DNA of 64,000 nt from Candidatus Obscuribacterales bacterium. Its GTDB lineage: Bacteria > Cyanobacteriota > Vampirovibrionia > Obscuribacterales > Obscuribacteraceae. Every line of letters starts with the position of its first letter. The first letter of the stretch is position 1. The stretch is taken from the NCBI GenBank assembly GCA_019752635.1, contig JAIELX010000054.1, positions 1-64,000 of the forward strand, read 5' to 3'. The notes under the pieces were generated by a model. That model did no database searches, was not told the DNA's origin, and saw only the letters and a list, made by a program, of their open reading frames with translations. Shown here piece by piece: positions 36,738 to 45,451 of this stretch. A program made the position numbers and the translations under genes.

Positions 36738-36977
36738 TCAGTTGCTGCGATTTTGCAATAGTGTGAGTACATCTTGTTCGGTTGGGCGAACAAGCGTTTG
36801 TCCTGCGCACTCCACCACCGGAACCAGTTTCTGGCGAGTTAGTTTGAACATCGTTCGCAACGCCGAATAGTCGCTGCTGACGTCGCGCTCACTGAATGAA
36901 ACGTCGTGTCGCTGAAGTATCTCTTTCATGTTTTGGCACAAGGGACAATTTGGCACCACGAACAATGTTACTGTCAT
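36738..36977 (-). CDS. Glutaredoxin/NrdH-like thiol protein
   Basis: This 79-residue protein has the glutaredoxin fold signature: a first strand (TVTLFVVPNC), the redox pair Cys11-Pro-Leu-Cys14, a helix, and the cis-Pro segment LVPVVE before the last strand (GQTLVRPTEQDVLTLL). Its length and CPLC motif are close to NrdH-type or YruB-type proteins rather than the classical CPYC. It would reduce disulphides or glutathionylated targets in the cytoplasm. The CPXCG gene lies 10 bases upstream on the same strand, suggesting co-transcription. Confidence 0.85.
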   Translation of the reverse strand: MTVTLFVVPNCPLCQNMKEILQRHDVSFSERDVSSDYSALRTMFKLTRQKLVPVVECAGQTLVRPTEQDVLTLLQNRSN

Positions 36978-36987
36978 AGTTGCGGCC

Positions 36988-37173
36988 TCACTGCTGTAGC
37001 GGTTCCGCTAAAAACTCATTCACCGCACCATCTTCCGTTGAGTAGCGAATTGCGATGGGATTGCAGCAAATTTCACAGTCCTCAACGTAATCTTGGCTTG
37101 AGACTGTGGTGTCAAGAAGCATGGAAATTTCTTGCCAGCAGAAGGGACAGGTAAAGAAATACTCTTCCAGCAT
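36988..37173 (-). CDS. CPXCG-family cysteine-rich zinc protein
   Basis: This protein has 61 residues from ATG 37173 (MLEEYFFTC); a TTG start at 37197 would add eight. Cys9-x2-Cys12 and Cys33-x2-Cys36 with Cys37 match the Cys_rich_CPXG family (CPYCGE...YVEDCPVCCRPI). Here the glycine after the first pair is Trp (CPFCW). The cysteines probably bind one zinc. The family function is unknown. It precedes the glutaredoxin gene in the same direction, a plausible thiol/metal pair. Confidence 0.82.
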   Translation of the reverse strand: MLEEYFFTCPFCWQEISMLLDTTVSSQDYVEDCEICCNPIAIRYSTEDGAVNEFLAEPLQQ

Positions 37174-37473
37174 GAACGCGCTCGTTGTACGGTGCAATCA
37201 TCATTGTACCTGCTTGCTCGGTCGAGCTTGCGGTAACGACCACGCTCGGTCGATGTCAAATAGTGGGCGTTTCACTTTCATGGTTCGCGTAAAAGATAAA
37301 AACTGAAAAGTCGCGGTTGTCTTTCGTATATCCAGGCTTCCTCCTTGTCGATGTCGAATCCATGTCCGAAATGCGTAGTCGCCCTGCGGCTCCTCGTTTG
37401 ACTGAGAAACGATTAGCAAGTCGTGGCGCCAATTACGATAAGATCAGCGGGTCACTGACGGAGTAAGAAGCTC

Positions 37474-37989
37474 TTGGGTTCACAGCCGCAAAGCTTGCGC
37501 GACGTTTTGTCTGAAAATGACTTGCTCTGGCTTGCCGGTGAGCAGGCGTTTCACAGCGGGCGCGAGTTTCATGCAGCGCAGAAGTACGTTTTTAACGGAG
37601 CTAACGCCACTGCGTTGCAAGGCTTCGTTACCGATATCAGCAGCTCTTATTCCGTGGATATCAAGCTCCTGGCCAACGGTGATATTCAGTACTCTTGCGA
37701 ATGTCCTGCCGGACGAGTCGAACTGTTCTGCAGTCACTGTGTATGTTGCGCGCTGGCATGGCTCGATGAAACTTTCGATGCTACGGATTTGTGGACCGAC
37801 GCCCGAGCCGCAATCAGCGAGATTGATGAAGCTCACAATCTGCGAAGCCAATTGCGAGCCTGCCTTCAACAAGTAGACCGCTATGAGCTAGTCGAAATTA
37901 TTTTGGACTGGGCGCGGCGCGACCCGGCGCATGCACATGAACTAATGGATTCTCAGCGATTGTCGCGATTTTTGCAGCATTCAAATTGA
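37474..37989 (+). CDS. SWIM zinc finger protein, operon with SNF2 ATPase
   Basis: This 171-residue protein starts at TTG with GGAG about 10 bases upstream. The SWIM finger is Cys75-x-Cys77-x8-Cys86-x-His88 (CECPAGRVELFCSHC). Before it is the usual beta region (FVTDISSSYSVDIKLLANGD); after it is a helical tail (about 115-171). SWIM fingers bind DNA or proteins and often accompany SNF2 ATPases. The SNF2 gene follows after 43 bases and a second SWIM gene after that. The three probably form one complex, equivalent to the fused protein at 23815. Confidence 0.88.
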   Translation: MGSQPQSLRDVLSENDLLWLAGEQAFHSGREFHAAQKYVFNGANATALQGFVTDISSSYSVDIKLLANGDIQYSCECPAGRVELFCSHCVCCALAWLDETFDATDLWTDARAAISEIDEAHNLRSQLRACLQQVDRYELVEIILDWARRDPAHAHELMDSQRLSRFLQHSN

Positions 37990-38032
37990 CCTTGACGAAG
38001 CGGACGCACAGACGAAAACCTAAGGAAGCGAC

Positions 38033-41000
38033 ATGATTGTTCTGCACGGCACTTTGATCAAAGATGAATTCTTACTCTGGGCCGAATCTGCCGAAGGAGC
38101 GCAGGCGTTTGCGCCGACGGAAGTCCACCGCAAGAGTGGCATTGAAAGTGGCTCGCCCTCTCGAACACTCTCATTGCCGGGGCTTCACCCTTTTGCCTGT
38201 ACTTATGCGGCTCTGCGTGATGCCTTAGCAATGTCTCCCGCAGGGTTACATCCTGCGCGCAAACAGAATGCACAGATTGCTCTGCTATTGCCGTCTTTGG
38301 ATGACCGCCCGCTGGCTTCTACGCCTTTGATCGGGCGCTCTGTGGAGCAGCTGGACGAGGCGGAACTCGGGCGCACACGATTTCAACGTTGGGTAATTCC
38401 TGCCTTGAGGTTAACGGCCGAACAGGTCGTCAATTTGCTGTGTCATACAGTGGACCAGGAGCAGCTTTCCGCCGGTTTACCCGTGGGGCAGGACTTGCAA
38501 TATTGGTCGCTTGCTCTTCGTTTCGCAGGTAATTTGATCAGTAAACAGCACTTTCTCCCCGGCTTGCGTGTCGGTACAGAGGGCGGTGTTGCTGTTTGGG
38601 AGCCGGCGTTTCCCGGCAGCGACGGTGATCGTTTGATTCGTTTGTCCAAAGGCATGCCCCAGATCTGCCTTGCCGATAGTAGTTTTGAGCACTGTGCCGA
38701 CTTTGACGGTGCCGCGCGAGACCTTTTGGTTCGGTTCCTCGGCAAGATTGTCGACGCACTTGTCAGGACATCATTCGCCGCACGTGGACCGCATCTGCCA
38801 ACTGAAAACGGCGCGGGCATAGTGTCTTCGCAATTGCACGCCCGCTGGTTGTCCGCTCTAATCGGAGCGCGGCCGGAGCTGGACGCCGGCCACGAGGAGC
38901 TTGCTTCCTTGTGCGATCAGATCGCCGAATGGCGACGACCTGTTGCCGTTGCGTCCGACTCGCCGTTTCGTCTTTGTTTGCGACTTGAACCGCCTGTGGA
39001 CATCGAGCCTCCCTCGACTAATCCGGCGTTCACTGCTGCAACGCGCACTATCGTGACCAAGTTTGGTTCCGTGCAGCAATTGCAACTTGGTTTGCAGGAT
39101 GCCACCGCAGGTGATGTCGCCGCCAGTGCTGAGCAGAAGTGGTATGTTCGCTTTTTGCTGCAGTCGATCAAGGATCCTCAACAAGCTTTGCCCGTCGAGA
39201 CAATACTATCGCCGGCGTTCGAGGATCTGCAGCTACTGCGCGGGGGCAGTGTCAGTGCGCGCGAATATCTGTTTCGCTCTTTGGGGCAAGCTGTACGCTT
39301 GTGTCCTGAGATAGCGGAAAGTTTCAATCAAGAACAACCTCTCGGTATTCATCTCACCACAACTCGTGCTTACGAATTTCTGACGCAGCGGGCGCCGGTT
39401 CTGAAAAGCGCCGGTTTCAGTATTCAGCTGCCCGGTTGGTGGACTGATAAGCGCCAGCAATTCTCACTGAATATCAACATCAAAAACGGCGGTCGACTTT
39501 TGAACCTGGACGAATTGGCGGAGTTTGAGTGGCAAGTTGCGCTTGGTGATGAACCGGTGTCCCAAGATGAGATTGAGAAATTGACTCGTCTGCGTCTTCC
39601 GCTCGTCTGTATCAATGGCAACTGGACCGAGCTGAACTCAGAGCACCTTAATTCGGTTCTGGCCTTTCTGCGCAAACCTAAGAGCAACAGCGCCACCGGA
39701 CGTGAGCTGGTGCGGATGGCTCTGGGAGATGTGCGAGTTCCGGAAGTCACGGCTTTCGGCGGCGTCCGCGGTGCAGGACTGGTTGCGGACGTTCTCAATA
39801 AGTTGAAGGATCAGACCGGCTTTGAAGAGGTTGCTCCTCCGAAGAATTTTGCCGGTGTCCTCAGACCCTACCAGATTCGCGGATTGTCCTGGCTGGACTT
39901 CCTTCGCAAAACAGGTTTCGGTGCCTGCCTGGCCGACGACATGGGACTCGGAAAAACAGTGCAGGCGTTGGCCTTTATTCAGCGAACATGGCAGCAGCAA
40001 TCACCGGAGCAAAGACGACCTGCCTTGTTGGTGTGTCCAACGTCGCTAGTCGGCAATTGGCTGCGGGAAGTGGAGCGATTTACGCCTGATCTTAGCGTAG
40101 TTGTCCATCATGGTTCCGATCGAACGAAAGGCGAGTCGCTTGCGGAGTTGGCAGCAGGTAGTGCATTGGTTTTGACCACGTACACTTTGCTTCAGCGTGA
40201 CCTTCAAGATCTCAGCAGTATTGATTGGGATACAGTGGTGCTGGACGAAGCGCAGAATATTCGCAACCCGCACGCTCAACAAACACAAGCAGCTTTCGCG
40301 CTGCGGGCGCGATTCCGCCTTGCGCTCACCGGTACCCCGGTCGAAAACACCGTCAGCGATCTTTGGTCGTTGATGCATTTCTTGAATCCGGGTTTCTTGG
40401 GCCGGCAGGGTGACTTCCACGAGCGATTCTTCGTGCCGATTCAGGTATTTCAAGATGCCGAGAAAACCCGACAATTACGTCGCTTGACCGCACCGTTTAT
40501 CTTGCGTCGACTGAAAACGGATAAAGCCATTATGCCGGAACTGCCGGATAAGCTTGAGCGAAAAACCACTTGCACGCTAACAAAAGAACAGGCGACTCTT
40601 TACGCCGCAGCAGTAGCTGACGCAACTGCCGTAATTGATCAGACGTCCGGAATGAAGCGCAAATCACTTGTACTGACAACGCTGTTGCGGCTGAAACAGA
40701 TTTGCAATCACCCGGCATTGGTCCTACCTGAGCGTGCTCGCATCGCTGGTCGCTCCGGCAAGCTGCGAATGTTGACGGAAATGCTTGCTGCCGTCATTGC
40801 CTCGGGGGAGCGTGCGCTGGTATTTACACAATTCAAAGATATGGGAGACCTCATACAACAGCACCTGCAGAGCACTTTCGGCACTGAAGTTCTCTTCCTT
40901 CATGGCGGAACCGATCGCGCCAAGCGTGAGCGAATGGTAATGCGATTCCAGTCGGATGAGGAGAATGCGCCTCAAGTTTTCGTCTTGTGTCTCAAAGCCG

Positions 41001-41302
41001 GTGGTACGGGATTGAACCTGACCAAGGCGACACATGTCTTCCATTTCGACCGATGGTGGAATCCTGCAGTCGAGGACCAGGCGACAGACAGAGCATTTCG
41101 TATCGGTCAGTCTCACGAAGTGCAAGTGCACAAATTCGTTTGTGCCGGAACCCTGGAGGAGCGCATTGATGAGATTATCGACGGAAAGAAGAATCTGGCG
41201 GCGGCAATGATTGGCAGCGGTGAGAACTGGCTGACGGAGATGTCTACTGATCAGTTGCGCGAGGTCCTTGCATTGAGAAACACTGCGCTGGTTGAGAATT
41301 GA
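38033..41302 (+). CDS. SNF2-family ATPase (HepA/RapA-like, SNF2-associated N-domain)
   Basis: This protein has 1089 residues; AAGGAAG lies five bases before the ATG. The first about 580 residues form a large N-terminal region, with a segment (about 430-560) like the SNF2-associated domain found before many bacterial SNF2 cores. The ATPase core starts at LRPYQIRGLSWLDFL. It has motif I DDMGLGKTVQ (about 634-643), LDEAQNIRN, TGTPVENTVSDLWSLM and motif VI QATDRAFRIGQSHEVQ. It has no SWIM finger of its own; the flanking genes supply two. It is a probable double-stranded-DNA translocase. The downstream gene starts 12 bases after its stop. Confidence 0.92.
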   Translation: MIVLHGTLIKDEFLLWAESAEGAQAFAPTEVHRKSGIESGSPSRTLSLPGLHPFACTYAALRDALAMSPAGLHPARKQNAQIALLLPSLDDRPLASTPLIGRSVEQLDEAELGRTRFQRWVIPALRLTAEQVVNLLCHTVDQEQLSAGLPVGQDLQYWSLALRFAGNLISKQHFLPGLRVGTEGGVAVWEPAFPGSDGDRLIRLSKGMPQICLADSSFEHCADFDGAARDLLVRFLGKIVDALVRTSFAARGPHLPTENGAGIVSSQLHARWLSALIGARPELDAGHEELASLCDQIAEWRRPVAVASDSPFRLCLRLEPPVDIEPPSTNPAFTAATRTIVTKFGSVQQLQLGLQDATAGDVAASAEQKWYVRFLLQSIKDPQQALPVETILSPAFEDLQLLRGGSVSAREYLFRSLGQAVRLCPEIAESFNQEQPLGIHLTTTRAYEFLTQRAPVLKSAGFSIQLPGWWTDKRQQFSLNINIKNGGRLLNLDELAEFEWQVALGDEPVSQDEIEKLTRLRLPLVCINGNWTELNSEHLNSVLAFLRKPKSNSATGRELVRMALGDVRVPEVTAFGGVRGAGLVADVLNKLKDQTGFEEVAPPKNFAGVLRPYQIRGLSWLDFLRKTGFGACLADDMGLGKTVQALAFIQRTWQQQSPEQRRPALLVCPTSLVGNWLREVERFTPDLSVVVHHGSDRTKGESLAELAAGSALVLTTYTLLQRDLQDLSSIDWDTVVLDEAQNIRNPHAQQTQAAFALRARFRLALTGTPVENTVSDLWSLMHFLNPGFLGRQGDFHERFFVPIQVFQDAEKTRQLRRLTAPFILRRLKTDKAIMPELPDKLERKTTCTLTKEQATLYAAAVADATAVIDQTSGMKRKSLVLTTLLRLKQICNHPALVLPERARIAGRSGKLRMLTEMLAAVIASGERALVFTQFKDMGDLIQQHLQSTFGTEVLFLHGGTDRAKRERMVMRFQSDEENAPQVFVLCLKAGGTGLNLTKATHVFHFDRWWNPAVEDQATDRAFRIGQSHEVQVHKFVCAGTLEERIDEIIDGKKNLAAAMIGSGENWLTEMSTDQLREVLALRNTALVEN

Positions 41303-41314
41303 GGACCCGGAAGC

Positions 41315-42304
41315 ATGACGATAGATAGCACTGATAATAGCGAAGCCGGAAGCCTTCAAGTCGACGAGTTCAAGTCCTGGCCGTCTTCAAAGTTCGCTGA
41401 TCCTATTGAAGTTGAGCACGGTATTCGATTGGCTAAACCCATTGCGCAAGCGGCTCAGAGCTGGTGGTCATTGCGCTGGCTTTCAATAATTCAACAGTTC
41501 GGGCTGGGAGTGCGCTTGGAACGCGCGAAGCAATACGCGATGAGAGGCCAGGTTTTATCGATTCAAATTGAAAACGGTGTTGTTCGTTCGCAAGTGCAAG
41601 GCGCCGATCAGGAGCCTTATCGAGTTATCATCGCTGTAAAGACTATTCCCCGAGCCATTTGGACTGCAATCCTGTCCGACTTTGCGTTGCGAAGCAATTT
41701 CGGTATTCAGGTTGCTTCCGGGGCACTGCCATCGGAGCAGGAGATTGACACAACTTTTCGCGACAATGGTGTTTTGCTGTTCCCCGATCGTCAGGGCGAA
41801 ATGCAAACCAAGTGCAGCTGTCTCGACTGGTCCAACCCGTGTAAGCACATAGCAGCAGTTTATCTTCTGCTGGCCGCCGAGTTTGAGAAGGATCCGTTGC
41901 TCATATTCAAGCTTCGCGGACTTTCTTCCTCAGATCTTTTTGAGCTGCTTAAGGCACCGAAGGATGCGCCCGAGCAAACGGATAGAGAAGCCATCGCTCT
42001 AGCCAGGCAAAAGGTCGAACGACGGACGGTTCGCTCAGAGAATTTGGCAGTCGGACGCGGGCAGGGACAGCGTAAGTTAACTCGCGATCCAAAACTCTTC
42101 TGGAAGAAATCGATTAAGCCTGCCGATGTGCTTGAGCCCTGGGCACCACCGGTTGAGGCCGCGTCGTTGCCTCAAAGCTTAGGCGAGTTCCCCTTTTGGC
42201 AAGGCAACGAAGAGTTTCTGCCTTCGCTGCGGTTCGTTTATGAGGTTGCCTCGATGCATGCGACTCAGCTTCTTGCACGCACGGCACGCTCGGAATCCGA
42301 CTAG
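41315..42304 (+). CDS. SWIM zinc finger protein downstream of SNF2
   Basis: This 329-residue protein carries SWIM finger Cys167-x-Cys169-x6-Cys176-x-His178 (CSCLDWSNPCKHIAA). Before it are strands and helices typical of this family (YAMRGQVLSIQIENGVVRSQ). The segment after it (DPLLIFKLRGLSSSDLFELL) is a known companion pattern of SWIM proteins encoded with SNF2 ATPases. A C-terminal region (about 245-329) contains PFWQGNEEFLP. It ends the three-gene operon. Confidence 0.88.
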   Translation: MTIDSTDNSEAGSLQVDEFKSWPSSKFADPIEVEHGIRLAKPIAQAAQSWWSLRWLSIIQQFGLGVRLERAKQYAMRGQVLSIQIENGVVRSQVQGADQEPYRVIIAVKTIPRAIWTAILSDFALRSNFGIQVASGALPSEQEIDTTFRDNGVLLFPDRQGEMQTKCSCLDWSNPCKHIAAVYLLLAAEFEKDPLLIFKLRGLSSSDLFELLKAPKDAPEQTDREAIALARQKVERRTVRSENLAVGRGQGQRKLTRDPKLFWKKSIKPADVLEPWAPPVEAASLPQSLGEFPFWQGNEEFLPSLRFVYEVASMHATQLLARTARSESD

Positions 42305-42427
42305 TATTAAGAAGCGATTCGGGGGATTGGCATCGCCGTGGAGTCGTGGCACCCGTCGCCCTGTTTGTCGTCCACCAATACAGCTAGTTTAAGAATCGCA
42401 AACTGAGGGTGGTTGGAGGTATTGGCT

Positions 42428-42607
42428 ATGGGCCCGTCGGAACTGCTATTGCTAAGTGTCGTCTTTATAGTCGTGTTCGCCTTTGTTTCCTACATGACCT
42501 GCCGGCTATGGGACGAGATTCAAGATACGCGCTTTGAGCAATCCTTACGGCGCAATACCGTGAAGTTAAAGGCTCCTTCTCGCCACGTTCGCGCGCACAG
42601 GCGCTAG
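42428..42607 (+). CDS. Small membrane-anchored basic protein
   Basis: This protein has 59 residues from ATG 42428, with GGAGG eight bases upstream; an earlier in-frame start at 42413 overlaps that site. One hydrophobic helix (LLLLSVVFIVVFAFVSYM) is followed by a charged cytoplasmic tail ending in a cluster of Arg, Lys and His (APSRHVRAHRR). No family is recognised. Confidence 0.65.
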   Translation: MGPSELLLLSVVFIVVFAFVSYMTCRLWDEIQDTRFEQSLRRNTVKLKAPSRHVRAHRR

Positions 42608-42688
42608 GCTGATTGTTTGTTCACCCCGGGCTGATCAGCGCTCTGCGTTAGTGGTACCATTGTTCTTGCAGAATGCTCAGGGGAAGCT

Positions 42689-43561
42689 ATGCCGAAAGAC
42701 CAGACGCCGGTTCGCACGCGAATATTCGTGTTTGTTGTGCTGGGTCTCCTTTCTGTTGGAGCGCTGTTGACATTCAGATCTTTGGATCTGCGCTACCTGC
42801 TTGCCGATGAGATTGATCAGGAAATCACGGTCGGCAACGGCACCAACTTAACTTTGCCTGGTGGTGAGGCCAAAGTGACCGGGCTGCCGGCGCAGGTTGT
42901 GCTGGGCGATTATCCTAAGCGTGGGACGCAAGATCTCAACTATTTTTCAATTCCGTCTGCGGTCAGTTTCTACTCCAAGGATCATTTGATCTCTATCAAA
43001 CGCATCGCATTGCTGGCTGATTCCAGTGGGACTTCAAGTAAGAGCGGCGCGGCCGAAGGTGCGCAAAGGTTCAAACTAAAGTGTGAAAAGGGGAAGGCGT
43101 CGCCTATCGCACCTGCCGCCGTGGCTGCTTCCACGGAAGCCGACTTGGACAAGGACAAGCCTGTGTGGTTGTGCTTGTCCAAGTCGCCTTTGGTCTTTAT
43201 CAGTGCACCTAAGCTTGTTCTCAAATCAGAAGAAGATTCGCCCTCTCACTGTTTTGATTTGCTGGATACCGAAGAACTCGACCGACTTGCCGATATTTTG
43301 ATTTGGAAATTTACTGTTGTCACTGCATATAGTGTCGACGTGTTGGAGTATCCGATAGAGTACTTGTTGATACGGAAACCACTGAGTTTCGCTGTCGGTC
43401 CTTCCAAGTTCACCATTAAACCCGGGAAAATGGGTTGGAAGTTGCTGAAGAAACTTCCAACCGGAGAGTCAATCTTTCAGGCCGGTAGCGTCGCGCTCGA
43501 TTTCGACTACGCGCCGACTACCACGGCCTCGATGCCGGCGCGAATTAGATCATACGAATGA
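42689..43561 (+). CDS. Hypothetical single-pass membrane protein
   Basis: This 290-residue protein has GGGGAAG five bases before the ATG. An N-terminal TM helix (about 11-28, IFVFVVLGLLSVGALLTF) anchors a large extracytoplasmic part. Its strands alternate (ITVGNGTNLTLPGGEAKVTG) and it has an Ala/Ser-rich middle (about 120-155). Near 225-265 are basic/hydrophobic strands (PLSFAVGPSKFTIKPGKMGW). There is no catalytic motif. Its end overlaps a short minus-strand coiled-coil ORF. The function is unknown. Confidence 0.7.
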   Translation: MPKDQTPVRTRIFVFVVLGLLSVGALLTFRSLDLRYLLADEIDQEITVGNGTNLTLPGGEAKVTGLPAQVVLGDYPKRGTQDLNYFSIPSAVSFYSKDHLISIKRIALLADSSGTSSKSGAAEGAQRFKLKCEKGKASPIAPAAVAASTEADLDKDKPVWLCLSKSPLVFISAPKLVLKSEEDSPSHCFDLLDTEELDRLADILIWKFTVVTAYSVDVLEYPIEYLLIRKPLSFAVGPSKFTIKPGKMGWKLLKKLPTGESIFQAGSVALDFDYAPTTTASMPARIRSYE

Positions 43562-43634
43562 GAAGCCGGCAGCGGCGCCGGACAATTGCGTTCATCTCTT
43601 GCTCCAGTTGGGCGATGCGACCTTCAATCGCCAT
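43545..43634 (-). CDS. 29-residue coiled-coil mini-ORF
   Basis: Starting at ATG 43634, overlapping the last codons of the gene at 43624, this reads MAIEGRIAQLEQEM followed by a basic Arg-rich end. Heptad-like spacing (I, L, M, I) suggests a short amphipathic helix. It overlaps the gene at 42689 on the other strand. The start has only a weak GAAG site. It may be a small peptide or chance. Confidence 0.3.
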   Translation of the reverse strand: MAIEGRIAQLEQEMNAIVRRRCRLLIRMI

Positions 43635-45222
43635 TGACCGAGTCTTCGTTCATGAGCACTTCGCTTATCAACTTGCGTGTCTGCTCGTTGGGTTCAAGTA
43701 GCAACATTTGTTTCAGCACCGAATCTGTCTCCGGGGGCCAGTGATTTCGCCCCCACTGTTTCAGCGCTTGCAACGACATATTGCGATTGCGTACCACCGG
43801 GCTCAGAAGCCCTGTGGTAACAAGCTTCTGACCGCAACCGGGCCAATCCGGCAATGCGGACAAAAGCCAATCCAAATCAGAGTGGTGCTTGTAATCGGGA
43901 CCTAACCCTAGAGAGTCTGTTGGTCCGGTCGCGATCTTATCGAGGGGGATGAGTCTCTCTGCCAGGCTTATTGCCCTTTCAGCGCGGTCACGATTGGTTG
44001 TTTGCATCAGATAATACCAGCCGTCCTTGCCGTTAAGCACCCGCTGGTAATAGCGCTCCCAGATATCAATGTTCAATACCCTAGCGGCTTCTCCGCCCTC
44101 TGCGAACTTGATGTCGTCATCGGAGTCGAGGGCTGCATCAATCTTTCGGGCCCAGCCGTCGCGGCTCAACACCTGATTGTAGAATCGCTCGAACTTTTCC
44201 TTCTCCTTCTTCCACTCTGCACCGAGTTCTTCGGCAAGGTAACCGAGATTCACTTGAATGGCGTAAACGGAGATCAACTGCCTAAGACTGAGTTCTCGGT
44301 CCTTGAGAATCTCCGCTAATTTCGACAGCACCATCGGGGCTTCCTGGTAGTCCGCCAGACTCGGACCGGGACTGTTCATGTGTTGCAACATCGTGCAGGC
44401 AGCATCAATCAGCTGCGCTGATGGATTCGGACCGCACAGTGCTTGCATGAGCCTGCCGGTGGTGGCGCAAGTATATGCCGTGTATTCGTACATCACTGTG
44501 TTTCTGTAGCCTTCAAGCAGCATCCAATCTTGAATTGCCGGATTCTTTGTCGTAGCCAATGTTTCTATGACATGAATTCGCCCCCACCCGTCAACGGCTT
44601 TGCCCAATTGCCAGAGCGAGTCCTCCGGATCGCTCAGGCTGTGTGTGATTGCCACTATTGCGTAGAGTGTAAACTCTTCGTGCTTGCCTATTTCGATGAA
44701 CAGATCGCTGTCGTCCTCTGTTGCGCATGTGCCCAACATTGCGATGGCTGTTTTGAGCGCTTCTCGATCGGGAGAGTTTTTGAGAATCCATTTTGTTAGC
44801 GAGTACAAGGAAGGATCTTGGATCAGCTCTTCTCTGAGAATAAACTCCAGGAAGGGATCGATGAATCCCAGTGTCTTTTCTTCGAGCAAGTGTTCGTAAA
44901 ATACTGCAACTGAGTCCGAACTTGGCGATTTCAATAGTTTTTTCAGGTGTTTGAAGTGCTTCTTCGCGGTGCTTTCATCAGCGCCACCGCCTCCGTGGTG
45001 ACCAAATGCACCGTCGAATCCTCCGGGGACCCACCGTAAGTCTCCCGGTTTGTAAACGACATCGTCGTCCGGCAGTGTCTGTCCGGCTTTGGTTAGTTTC
45101 CCGTCCTCAGAATCGATGTTGGCCAGAATGTGTCTGTAAATACTGGCTCGTTTGGAATCCCACGGGGGCGCGATCTTGCTGAAATCGATCGGTTCTTTGG
45201 GCCCCTTTCCGAAAAACTTCAT
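43624..45222 (-). CDS. Hypothetical helical-repeat (HEAT-like) protein
   Basis: This protein has 532 residues from ATG 45222 (MKFFGKGPKEPIDFSKI); a TTG reading from 45240 adds six. The N-terminal part contains DLRWVPGGFDGAFGHHGGGG (about 65-85), a Gly/His-rich motif. The rest is a series of amphipathic helices with HEAT/Armadillo character (FLEFILREELI, ALKTAIAMLGTCATEDDSD, LYAIVAITHSLSDPEDSLW). There is no signal peptide, so it is probably cytoplasmic. This architecture is common in immunity proteins and in polymorphic-toxin neighbourhoods, but no toxin gene is next to it. Confidence 0.7.
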   Translation of the reverse strand: MKFFGKGPKEPIDFSKIAPPWDSKRASIYRHILANIDSEDGKLTKAGQTLPDDDVVYKPGDLRWVPGGFDGAFGHHGGGGADESTAKKHFKHLKKLLKSPSSDSVAVFYEHLLEEKTLGFIDPFLEFILREELIQDPSLYSLTKWILKNSPDREALKTAIAMLGTCATEDDSDLFIEIGKHEEFTLYAIVAITHSLSDPEDSLWQLGKAVDGWGRIHVIETLATTKNPAIQDWMLLEGYRNTVMYEYTAYTCATTGRLMQALCGPNPSAQLIDAACTMLQHMNSPGPSLADYQEAPMVLSKLAEILKDRELSLRQLISVYAIQVNLGYLAEELGAEWKKEKEKFERFYNQVLSRDGWARKIDAALDSDDDIKFAEGGEAARVLNIDIWERYYQRVLNGKDGWYYLMQTTNRDRAERAISLAERLIPLDKIATGPTDSLGLGPDYKHHSDLDWLLSALPDWPGCGQKLVTTGLLSPVVRNRNMSLQALKQWGRNHWPPETDSVLKQMLLLEPNEQTRKLISEVLMNEDSVNGD

Positions 45223-45451
45223 ATCTTTTGCGACTCTCAAAGCTATCTATCATTAATCTTCCACGTTTTCACCGGAACTTGCAGCCCGGAAGCGGTCGCC
45301 CCGGGCATTGACGCCTGTTGCGAGGCGGGAACTGTCCAAGGTAGATATCGTCGTTTTCATATTAAGGTGTGTACGTCGCAATCTGGCGAATCATTGCCGC
45401 ACCTGATCGATAGAGACCTGTAAAATACTTGATTCAGTTGAGTTGTAATTA

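Noticed and set aside
37474..42304. DISARM or other named defence system
   Set aside because: Only SNF2 and SWIM genes are present; no methyltransferase, PLD, DUF1998 or nuclease gene is nearby.
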